A stretch of 49,774 nucleotides of DNA, from assembly GCA_020283715.1 (NCBI GenBank), contig JAIQCW010000322.1:1-49774 (forward strand), written 5' to 3'. The position numbers and the translations under genes are program-made. Shown piece by piece: positions 20,561 through 29,128 of the stretch. The first letter of the stretch is position 1. Each line of letters begins with the position of its first letter. This stretch comes from Cytauxzoon felis. Lineage: Eukaryota; Apicomplexa; Aconoidasida; Piroplasmida; Theileriidae. The notes beneath the pieces were generated by a model that was not told the origin of the DNA, ran no database searches, and saw only the letters and a program-made list of their open reading frames with translations.

Positions 20561-20624
20561 GTTAGTAAAGAGTGGTTAAATTCAGTGGAAATATCAGAAA
20601 TCTTGATATTGATTATTTAAAATT

Positions 20625-22712
20625 ATGAAGTTTAATAGTATACTAGGTTATATCCGTGATAATATATCCTTGGATGTATTATTTGATTATATAAATAGGT
20701 TAAATCCTATTTTAGGTGTAGTAGAATGTTGTGGTATAGTAGGTTATATGGGTGATGATGATACAAAAGAGATATTATTACGTGGTATAGAGATATTGAA
20801 GAATCGTGGTTATGATTCATGTGGTATATCTACTATAAATGATATTGGTGAATTATCTGTTACAAAATGTAGTAGTGTATCTACACCGGCTGATTGTTCT
20901 GATATATTAAGGAATTTGACTATGAATGGTCATAATAATTCAAGATTAGGTATTGGTCATACTAGATGGGCTACTATAGGTGGTCCTAGTGATGATAATG
21001 CACATCCTCATATAGATTTGAAAGGTAGATTATCATTAGTACATAATGGTACTGTTAGTAATATATTAGAGATATATAATGAATATTATAAACCGGCTAT
21101 AGAGAGTGGTGAGATACCTATGTTTACATTACCAGATTGTGATAGTAAAGCTATAATAACATTTATTGGTTTAGAATATGATCGTAGTGGTGATTTATTA
21201 GAATCATTTAGAAATATATTATCAAAATTAAATGGTACATGGGCATTATGTATGATATCTACTAATCATCCAAATTCTATATTTGTAGCATCAATGGATG
21301 CACCATTATTATTAGCTAGAAGTGATGATGGTAATAGTATATATGTAGGTAGTGAAGTTGGTGTATTTACAAATAAAGCTAGTGAATATATAGTATTAAA
21401 AAATGGTGATATATATGAATTAACATATGATAAAGTAAATGAATTATATAAAGAATTAGGTGTACGTAAAAGTATAATAGAAGATTATGATGATTCACCA
21501 TATCCATATATACATTGGTATATGAAAGAAGCTATGGAACAACCATGTGTAGGTAGATTAATATTAAAATATATGAAATATATAGATGGTGATAAAATAA
21601 TAAATAGTAGAATAAAATTATTAAGAAATGCATCATCTGTATTATATCAATTAAAAGATGTTAAAAGAGAATTAGAAATGTTAACAAATATAAATGAAAA
21701 AATAATACAATTTGAAATTATAGATTTTAATAATAATATTATAAAACAATTAGAAAATTGTAATAATTTATTATATGTAGCATGTGGTAGTTCTAAATAT
21801 TCATCAATGTATGTATGTAATATATTACAAAAATTTAATTTATTAAATATGATTGAGGTTGATGATTCTAGTGATTTAACTTTATATAGATATTTAAATG
21901 ATTGTATTGTTATACATGTTTCAAATTCTGGGGAAACATTAGATTGTTTATTAGCATATAAATTAATTAAATCATTAAATCCTAATTCATTAAATATTAC
22001 ACTTGTTAATACACCACATTCTACTTTATCTAGAACATGTGATGCTGTTGCTTATCTCGGTATTGGTAAAGAAATATCTGTACCATCTACTAAAGCATTT
22101 ACATCACAAATTGCTATCTTATTATTAATATCATTAACTTGTATTATTAAAAAAAATGGGGTTAATTTAGATTTATTATATAATATATATAAATCATTAT
22201 TAAATTATGGGGGTTGCTTATATAAAATGTTGAAAATGGCTAATTTATATTATAGAATAGCTAAAAGATTATTAGATGTTAAATATATATATATCATGGG
22301 TAAAGGTACTAGTTATGTAATAGCATTAGAAGGTGCATTGAAATTTAAAGAAACAGCATATATACAAGCTGAAGCTGTATTATCAGGATCTATGAAACAT
22401 GGACTATTAGCTATGATCTCATCTACAGATAATACACCAACGATTTGTATCATAACCTCAGATGATTCAGAAGTTACAATCAATTGCGCCAGACATGTCA
22501 AAAATAGAGGAAGCTATCTAATCTGCATCACAGATGCACCCGAACTCGTTAAACAACTCGCAGATGAAATCATACTACTACCAGATTGTGGAGTACTCAC
22601 AGCAGCACTCGCAATCATACCAATTCAAATCATCGCATACAATGTCGCTATACTCTCAAATCTTAACCCAGATATTCCAAGAGCACTCACCAAAGCCGTC
22701 ACCATACTCTAA
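20625..22712 (+). CDS. Glucosamine-fructose-6-phosphate aminotransferase
   Basis: The 695-residue single-exon enzyme makes glucosamine-6-phosphate from fructose-6-phosphate and glutamine, the first step to UDP-GlcNAc, which feeds GPI anchors and N-glycans. It has an N-terminal glutaminase domain (CGIVGYMG at 36-43, NRGYDSCG, HTRWATIGGPSDDNAHPH, HNGTVSN), a first SIS domain (ACGSSKYSS, SNSGETLDCLL, PSTKAFTSQ) and a second SIS domain (GKGTSYVIALEGALKFKE, HGLLAM). It ends in the family's DIPRALTKAVTIL tail. Normally the catalytic Cys is residue 2; here about 35 residues precede it, so either they are removed or another start is used, though I see no better ATG or splice. No hairpin module is inserted in it. 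The cytosol is the likely place. Confidence 0.93.
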   Translation: MKFNSILGYIRDNISLDVLFDYINRLNPILGVVECCGIVGYMGDDDTKEILLRGIEILKNRGYDSCGISTINDIGELSVTKCSSVSTPADCSDILRNLTMNGHNNSRLGIGHTRWATIGGPSDDNAHPHIDLKGRLSLVHNGTVSNILEIYNEYYKPAIESGEIPMFTLPDCDSKAIITFIGLEYDRSGDLLESFRNILSKLNGTWALCMISTNHPNSIFVASMDAPLLLARSDDGNSIYVGSEVGVFTNKASEYIVLKNGDIYELTYDKVNELYKELGVRKSIIEDYDDSPYPYIHWYMKEAMEQPCVGRLILKYMKYIDGDKIINSRIKLLRNASSVLYQLKDVKRELEMLTNINEKIIQFEIIDFNNNIIKQLENCNNLLYVACGSSKYSSMYVCNILQKFNLLNMIEVDDSSDLTLYRYLNDCIVIHVSNSGETLDCLLAYKLIKSLNPNSLNITLVNTPHSTLSRTCDAVAYLGIGKEISVPSTKAFTSQIAILLLISLTCIIKKNGVNLDLLYNIYKSLLNYGGCLYKMLKMANLYYRIAKRLLDVKYIYIMGKGTSYVIALEGALKFKETAYIQAEAVLSGSMKHGLLAMISSTDNTPTICIITSDDSEVTINCARHVKNRGSYLICITDAPELVKQLADEIILLPDCGVLTAALAIIPIQIIAYNVAILSNLNPDIPRALTKAVTIL

Positions 22713-23630
22713 ATACACAATACTAATATCATAATTTATATAAATCACCGAAGGTTATACAGCCTCTATTCGTCTCCACCTTGTCTTCCCACTCGCCGTG
22801 GAGGCCTCTTCTATTTACCTATCTCTAATGAGTAAAGCCACTCCCAGAGATCGTGGCGAAGGAGTGAAACGACTGAGATGTTGTCCATCCCACGGATTAC
22901 TCTATCTACATTCTTGTACAACTTGTACTGCCATTACATGGAGCTCTCCACTTGAAGTCCAATCCAACTCTTCATTCCACTAGGCGTGGAGCCTCTTCTA
23001 TTTACTTCCCTCTAAAGAGTATAGTCACTCCCAGAGATTTTTGATAGTGGTCCTCCCGGAGATCGGACCATTAACTATTTAGTACTGGACCTCAAGTGGA
23101 CTACCCGCAGCTGATCTCAGGGAAGCGGAGGGGGAGGTAATTGGAAGAGCTGACGGCAGGACGACCTCAGGTGGAACGGCAGTGGGAATACAAGGTTGAG
23201 ATGTAGAAGGTAGTGATATAACCTCGAGTGGATAAGAATGAATGGCAATTGATGGATGGGTGTATATTATATGATTGATATATTTGATAGGAATCTGATT
23301 GTTGTATTTTTTTAATGGTTTTCGGATTCATTAAGTTAATTATTTATAATTACCCATAGTCCATGTTGTTGAGTTAGGTATCGTTCTTGGTTACATGGCT
23401 ACGCATGAAGAATTCATCTTGATAATTTACAATGTAAAATATTAGAGTATCAACAATAACACTATAATTTATTTCATATATGTACATTGTCATCTGTTCT
23501 TTGTTGTCAGTAAATTTACTTGTTATTTATTAATTTTGCATCAATTAAACCGAAATTCACTAGTTTATGGTTAATATGATGCTATTACTATGTAACATGA
23601 TATTATAAAATTCATAGAATTTAAAAGAGG
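22713..23630. other. Intergenic region, GFAT / FAINT-hydrolase
   Basis: Bases 22755-23235 are a hairpin-module cluster. Bases 23240-23630 are ordinary AT-rich upstream sequence of the next gene, with nothing recognisable in them. Confidence 0.7.
22755..23235 (+). repeat. Mosaic hairpin-module cluster 14
   Basis: Two sub-clusters. Left: CCACTCGCCGTGG, CTCTAATGAG, CCACTCCCAGAGATCGTGG, CCATTACATGG, CCACTAGGCGTGG. Right: GACCTCAAGTGG, AGCTGATCTCAGGGAAGCGG, GCTGACGGCAGG, ACCTCAGGTGG. The centre (about 23030-23080) holds broken copies, including GATTTTTGATAG in place of the GATCGTGG part. Confidence 0.8.
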
Positions 23631-26225
23631 ATGAATCTCGTTTCATTCCTCATCATCATCGCATTGTGTAAATACACATCAACGGCCGGTGATGATGCGA
23701 ATAAAGTTGTAGATTTAGATGTGCGGACTAGAAAGGGAACAGATAGAGTTAAAGTAACTATTAAGGAGGAAGGTAACATAATAATATATAAGATTGAACC
23801 AAAGGGTAAATATAAAGTTGGTAAATTTGTCGATGAAGATGAGGTGATTTATGTACCTAGAGATAATGAAAAAAACAACTACCTTGAAGTTCGATGTCTT
23901 AGATCTACAGATCAACCAGTTATTGTATCATTGTGCCATTCACAAGGCTTGTTTAAGAGTGTAATTTCATACAACTACTTTCATTTCGAAGATGGTTGGA
24001 GGATAATAAGTGATCGTTTCTACAATTTCCTTGTTGAAAAGATGCAAACTTGTAAACTAATTAATAGGCGTACTGTATTTAATGAGTATAATCAACACAT
24101 TGAAGAAGTAGATAAACAAAGGGTTGAAGTTGATTTAATGAAGGAGGAAGTTGCATCCGGAATAACGAGGGAGGATGGAAGTGAAGATGGTATAGATGTA
24201 TCTGTGTATGTTGTTGATGATAATACTGTCATGTCCAAAGTAAAGAATGGAAGTGTTGAAATATGGGAAAGGGCTGGGGGTGAATATGGATGTTATAAAT
24301 TTAAAGTATATCACCTACCTCAAGGTGAGAAATTGCTTATATTAGCAGTAAAGGGTCCTGCAGGTATGAGATTGACCTTTTGTGGAAAGACATCCGATGG
24401 TAATTACGGTCAAATAAAAAGGGAGAGATTTGATAATAAGTTAAAAGAGGTTGATGCGGATGGAATAATCAATGAATTCCTAGAGTTTGTGGATGAAAAT
24501 ACTCAATTGGATGATGCTAAATCGCCTACCACTGGATCTGATGACAATGTACCACGAATCGTCAAGAATGTTGACGTGGATGTAAATGAACAGAGAGTAC
24601 GTAAGCTAGAAGCTGATGTAAGAAGACGCAGATTGGCTATTGGTGATGATGGTAAACTTGTTATGGGTTGTTTCTTTAATAAACAAGGGATTATGATTAG
24701 AACGTATGCATCAAGAGTTAAGAATCCAAAGGGACATATAATATTTGTCCATGGCATTCGTAGTCATTTCAGGTCTGATTTCTGTAGGTATAATCTTGAA
24801 TGGTATACGAAAAATGTTACAGAGTATCCAAATCCAGATGCTCTAGAATTATTTGAAAGAGAATCAAAGGATATATTCCCTGATTTGGAATCGTTAAATA
24901 AAGATGGAGAAGTCTATGAGGATCTGCTACACGGTAAAAATATTCTTGATGTAACCCCCAGATTTAAATATGAAGGAAGTTTTGTGCATGCACTCAATAA
25001 ATTTGGATACTCAGCATATGGCCTGGATTTACAGTCCCATGGATTATCTAGTGGTATAAGTAAACAAAGATCTTACGTTGATAAGTTCGATGACTTTGCA
25101 TTAGAACTCATGCAATTCACAAGTATCATAAAGAGAGGTAAATTTGATGATCCTAGTGAAGTATGGGATGAACAATTGGTCTTCAGTGATGACCGCCATG
25201 ATGGTAATAGATATTATATGCTCGGGATATCATTAGGTGGTAATATTGCAATGAAATCGCAAGTATTATTCAGCATGAATGCCAAGGCTAATATGAAATA
25301 TGTTGATAGTATGATCTGTTTAAGTACCATGCTCAATCTCGAGTATCTTTACGAAGGTATAAACCGCATTATAGTGCCCCTTGTAAGGCTATACTCAAAG
25401 ATTTCCCCAAAAGGAACACTTATATTCGAGTCAGATCGCAGATACGAAAACGGTCTCGATTTATGCATGAGATATAATGTAAGTTGATCCAAAGAATGTT
25501 GCAACTATCACCTGAGGATACCTCTACCGAAGGTCATACAACCACCGTTCCTCTTGCAGAGAGCTCTTCTCCACCTGAGGTTAGTCCTGCCGTCAGCTTC
25601 TCTAATTACCTATCTCCAAAGAGTATAGCCACTCCCGGAGATCGTGACAAATATAGGGTTTGTTTAGTATTATATGGTAACTGGGGATAATTAACCCTAT
25701 ATTCCCACAATATCCCCATAATCTTCACTTCTGTCACGATCATCATCCTGACATTATACCGAGGATGATCTACGGGAATCCGAGGGGAGGTAAATAGAAG
25801 AGGCTCCACGCCTAGTGGAACAGAGGATGTAACCTCAAGTGGCTGTCTCATTATATTCATTCGATTTCATAATTCTTCTACAGGATCCACTATATTATTC
25901 AAAGAGAACACCGTTGAAAATGATTTTTATTATGTATGATGCGACTAAAGACTTGAAGAGTAAGATGAATCATTACCCCCAAGATTTACCCACTTTATTC
26001 ATACACTCCAAAGATGACCAAGTCTGCATTGTAGATGTAAGTTGACAGCACTTCATTCCTCACACTTCCTTCCTCCAGGGTCCAAGAGAATATATGAATA
26101 CATTCTTTAAGGATAGCGATGTTGTTAAATTACACGAATTAGATGGTAAAATACACGTTATTACAAAACCATCAGATTTTCCAATAATGGAACAAGTTTT
26201 AAAAGAATGGTTTGACACACTCTAA
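23631..26225 (+). CDS. Secreted FAINT plus PST-A-type alpha/beta hydrolase
   Basis: Join(23631..25478, 25884..26036, 26079..26225) gives 715 residues, each exon a multiple of three, GT-AG introns. A signal peptide (MNLVSFLIIIALCKYTSTA) leads two FAINT-like domains, about residues 25-140 and 180-285. The C-terminal half is an alpha/beta hydrolase of the lysophospholipase / Plasmodium PST-A kind: IIFVHGIRSHFRSDF oxyanion region, GLDLQSHGLSSG, nucleophile elbow MLGISLGGNIA (Ser), IHSKDDQVC acid region, and a late KIHVITKP His. Each triad element is present, so it is likely active, perhaps on lipids outside the parasite; the substrate is unknown. The combination with FAINT domains suggests targeting by or to the host side. 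Intron 1 (405 nt) carries hairpin modules; intron 2 is 42 nt. Confidence 0.85.
25505..25855 (+). repeat. Hairpin-module cluster 15, hydrolase intron 1
   Basis: It fills intron 25479-25883 in host sense. Modules: CTCTTGCAGAGAGC, CCACCTGAGGT, CTGCCGTCAG, CTCCAAAGAG, CCACTCCCGGAGATCGTG, CCACGCCTAGTGG, ACCTCAAGTGG. It is split at 25649-25734 by a nested insertion that has its own inverted repeat. Confidence 0.85.
25640..25746. repeat. Nested palindromic insertion in cluster 15
   Basis: The module half GATCGTGAC at 25640 is followed about 85 bases later by its complement GTCACGATC. Inside that lies TATAGGGTT ... AACCCTATA with about 30 bases between, and GGGGAT ... ATCCCC. It looks like a hairpin within a hairpin, not seen elsewhere in the window. 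Confidence 0.65.
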
Positions 26226-26339
26226 ATGTAGTTTTATTTTGTAATTAATCACATCATAGGACTATTTCCTATGTAAATCACACATGTAATTTTAAAATGT
26301 AGTTTAATTGTTGTCTGTATTTATTATATGTTATCTATA

Positions 26340-26540
26340 CCCGAAGTCATTCCACCTCTTTCACCTGAGGTTACAAACACCGCTGAACTTGCAGACAGCT
26401 CTTCTGATTACCTCCCCCTTCGCTTCCCTGAGATCAGCTGCGGGTACTCCACTTCCACTTGAGGTCCATTAACTACACGTCCTTAGCACCATCTTCCATC
26501 ATTCCCATGATGGATGATCCATCACTAACTTCAATATACC
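26340..26540 (-). repeat. Hairpin-module cluster 16
   Basis: Modules: CACCTGAGGT, CTTGCAGACAGC, TCCCTGAGATCAGCTGCGGG, CCACTTGAGGT and the CATCATTCCCATGATG hairpin, then direct passage into type A copy 2. Confidence 0.8.
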
Positions 26541-26544
26541 CCAG

Positions 26545-26835
26545 AATTATCGGGATAAAAAACACCATTTCCACTACATTTTAACAGTCCATTGATGATA
26601 TATCCATTAATATAATATATACTCTTATAGTAATACAATTGAAGGTAGAAGTACAGTTGTATGATGGTATATAAGTATTAATATAAATAATATATACAAT
26701 ATATATACTATATAACTACTAACATGATGTAATGCTACTATACTAACTATATTGTACTTATAATAATAATAATTATATATACTTTAATAAATTATTAGAA
26801 TATTAAACTTCAGTTGTAAATGATTGAAGGAAGAT
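26545..26835 (+). repeat. Type A dispersed repeat, copy 2
   Basis: It shares the CGGGATAAAAAACACCATTT opening and the order of landmarks with 17050-17345, with substitutions and small indels. Like copy 1 it lies between two converging genes, with modules on its left. Confidence 0.75.
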
Positions 26836-26889
26836 AATTATTGTATTTAATTCAATTAATTTATATAATATTAGATGATAGAAATCGAC

Positions 26890-27035
26890 TGGAAACTTCT
26901 GCCACGATCTCTGGGAGTGGCTATACTCTTTAGAGATAGGTAATTGGAAGAGGCTCCACGCCTAGTGGAAGACAATGTTGTAACCTCAAGTGGAGAGCTG
27001 TCTGCAAGACGACCTTAGTTGGAATGGCGAGTTGT
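26890..27035 (-). repeat. Hairpin-module cluster 17
   Basis: CCACGATCTCTGGGAGTGG, CTCTTTAGAGATAGGTAATT, CCACGCCTAGTGG, ACCTCAAGTGG, GTCTGCAAGAC; ends about 40 bases before the giant gene's stop. Confidence 0.8.
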
Positions 27036-27073
27036 ATACAAGGATATATGTGTATATATGATAAATTATTAGA

Positions 27074-29128
27074 TTAGATGGGTAGTATGGTTGGGATATT
27101 ATTATTATTATCGAGTAGGTCATTTTGTAGTGTGAAATTTTGATGAGTGAGTGTGATTGGTTCATGTATGAATGCGTGTCCATTATATAATTGTAATTGT
27201 ATATTGATAGGTTTATTAAATTGATTGAATCCATCGATATTGATAAGATATTGTGGTTTAATAGATTTGGTCCATTTTTTGGGTATACAAGAGATGATAT
27301 TATTATTGGGTTGATTTAATGATTTTGTAGCAATTAAACCTAATGAACAATAATTATTTGGTGGTATAGGTTCCCATAATACAATTAAATTATTATTATT
27401 ATTAATATTATTTTTCCATATAAATTTAAATGAAATAGGTTTTTTAAATATAGAAATAATATTATTAATAATAAATTGATTATTATTATTATTATTAAAT
27501 ATAATTTTTAATAATTCAATATTAATATTATTATTATTAAATAATTCAAAATGATATGATAATATAATAAAATAACAATTTATATAATAATTTAATTTTT
27601 TAGGTAAATATATATTAAAATAATTATATAATATAATAGGTTTAATATTATTATAATTAATTAACCCCATTTTTATATATTTATAATTAGATTCTATATT
27701 TAATTCATTTAAATCATAATATATTAATTCTAAATCATTTAATGTAATTATACCATCACCATTTATATCTAATAATTTAAATAATAATTTAATATCATTA
27801 TTATCTGCTATCTTATTATTATAATTCATTATCTCATTCAATCTATTATAATTCAATCTATCTATACCCAATCTATTAAATAAATTCATACAACCACCAT
27901 TATCACTTATTATATATCCCAATCTCAATTTTAATAAACGTATCCTACAACCTTTATCCGATATTCCACTCAAGGTCGTCCTGCAGACAGCTCCTTTATT
28001 TACCTCACCTCGACTCCCATAGATCGTCTCGGATATTTCGCCACGATCTCCGGGAGTGGCATTACTCTTTAGAGATAGGTAATTGGAAGAGCTGACGGCA
28101 GGATGGACCTCAGGTGGAGAGCCTCCACGGCTAGTGGAAGGAGAGGTCGTACAACTTACGGTAGATGTAACTTCGAGTGGATTATAATTATAGATAAGAT
28201 ATTGTAGATTATGATAGAGTAGATCATTTGTGAGTGTTAGATTGATTGTATTATTGAATAGATATTGTAGATGATTATATGATGAGAATAATAATTTAAT
28301 ATCTTGATTAATTAATCTCATTTCACGTATATATTGATAATATTTTAATAAATCATTATTATTAATATTATAAAATATATATTTTAATAAATTTATTTGT
28401 CCAAATGTAAATTGTATTTCAGAATTTAAAAATTTTAAACATGAATTAACTAAACGTGATTGTAAACCAATTAAATTTAATAATTTATTATTATCATATA
28501 ATATTGTTCTATCAAATGGTTGAAAATTTGAACCTAAATGACGTAAACTTAATTTAATATTAGTATTATATTTATGTATATATGATCTAATTGCTTCTGC
28601 TTCATTTAATGTTACTATTATATAATATCTATTTTTATTTATACCATATAATAATCTTATATACTCTATTAATTCATTATAACTTATATCCTTATTCTTA
28701 TTATTTAATATATTCATTATATATAATGATATCAAATCACCATCATATGATATCTCAGGATCTATCGCCCTCATCATATATAATATCATCCTCATCGTTA
28801 ATAACCCATCACCCATACCCAATATCTCATAACCATCCCTTATACCACTCAATATGTAATCCGGTATACTATAATCATTAACTTCATCTCCAACTTTCCT
28901 TCCCACTGCCGTGGTGCCTCTTCCACCTGAGGTCATTCCACTAGGCGTGGTGCCCCTTCTATTTAGTTGTCCCTCCGCTTCCCATAGATCAGCTCCGGGT
29001 AGTCCACTTGAGGTCCTGTACTCATCAACACCTTTTACACCAGGTACATAATGGGGTTTATTATCTGTATTATGAGGTTTATTATCACCATAACCCCTAA
29101 TACCCCATCTTTTCCACTTGAGTTCCAA
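27074..29128 (-). CDS. Giant DUF3638-type gene, C-terminal segment (EF-hand, Vps62-like)
   Basis: About 680 codons that continue the giant gene after a single-base frame break inside 29035-29128. The segment starts without an ATG, so it is not likely a separate gene. Visible parts: a YYIIVTLNEAEAIRSYIH segment like one in other DUF3638 proteins; an EF-hand loop DINGDGIITLND; long Asn-rich stretches; and near the end LWEPIPPNNYCSLGLIAT, the signature of the Vps62/DUF946-type domain. Two module clusters are translated in frame, TSSGLPGADLWEAEGQLNRRG near the start and NPLEVTSTV...SSNYLSLKSNATPGDRG in the middle. Joining to the previous segment is my inference from frame, order and strand. A separate downstream gene is the alternative. 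Confidence 0.6.
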   Translation of the reverse strand: MELKWKRWGIRGYGDNKPHNTDNKPHYVPGVKGVDEYRTSSGLPGADLWEAEGQLNRRGTTPSGMTSGGRGTTAVGRKVGDEVNDYSIPDYILSGIRDGYEILGMGDGLLTMRMILYMMRAIDPEISYDGDLISLYIMNILNNKNKDISYNELIEYIRLLYGINKNRYYIIVTLNEAEAIRSYIHKYNTNIKLSLRHLGSNFQPFDRTILYDNNKLLNLIGLQSRLVNSCLKFLNSEIQFTFGQINLLKYIFYNINNNDLLKYYQYIREMRLINQDIKLLFSSYNHLQYLFNNTINLTLTNDLLYHNLQYLIYNYNPLEVTSTVSCTTSPSTSRGGSPPEVHPAVSSSNYLSLKSNATPGDRGEISETIYGSRGEVNKGAVCRTTLSGISDKGCRIRLLKLRLGYIISDNGGCMNLFNRLGIDRLNYNRLNEIMNYNNKIADNNDIKLLFKLLDINGDGIITLNDLELIYYDLNELNIESNYKYIKMGLINYNNIKPIILYNYFNIYLPKKLNYYINCYFIILSYHFELFNNNNINIELLKIIFNNNNNNQFIINNIISIFKKPISFKFIWKNNINNNNNLIVLWEPIPPNNYCSLGLIATKSLNQPNNNIISCIPKKWTKSIKPQYLINIDGFNQFNKPINIQLQLYNGHAFIHEPITLTHQNFTLQNDLLDNNNNIPTILPI
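27960..28195 (-). repeat. In-frame hairpin-module cluster 18
   Basis: It encodes STSRGGSPPEVHPAVSSS, SSNYLSLKSNATPGDRGE and an ETIYGSRGEVNKG variant of the ADLRE block (from CCATAGATCGTCTCGG). Stop-free, family sense equals host sense. Confidence 0.85.
28895..29030 (-). repeat. In-frame hairpin-module cluster 19a
   Basis: It encodes RTSSGLPGADLWEAEGQLNRRGTTPSG. Modules: two CCACTAGGCGTGG-like hairpins, AGCTGATCTATGGGAAGCGG, ACCTCAAGTGG. Confidence 0.8.

Larger units (their letters stand above)
19527..20624. promoter_or_regulatory. Divergent upstream region, Eps15-like / GFAT
   Basis: A 1.1-kb AT-rich region holding the promoters of two divergent genes. It contains a GAAGTGAAGTTGAA-type microsatellite at about 20180-20225, a run of AACTTCAAACCTCAA-like direct repeats at 20320-20425, and a TTCGGTCTTCGACCTTCG-rich block at 20425-20560 related to the CTTCG modules of other clusters. 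Open frames here are products of these simple repeats and I do not call them genes. Confidence 0.45.
26226..27073. other. Convergent intergenic region, hydrolase / giant gene
   Basis: It contains hairpin modules at 26340-26540, type A copy 2 at 26545-26835 and hairpin modules at 26890-27035. AT-rich filler lies between. No gene is supported. Confidence 0.75.

Noticed and set aside
20268..20579. A 103-codon frame upstream of GFAT
   Set aside because: It is generated by CTTCAAACCTCAA and TTCGACCTTCG simple repeats and has no domain or start context.
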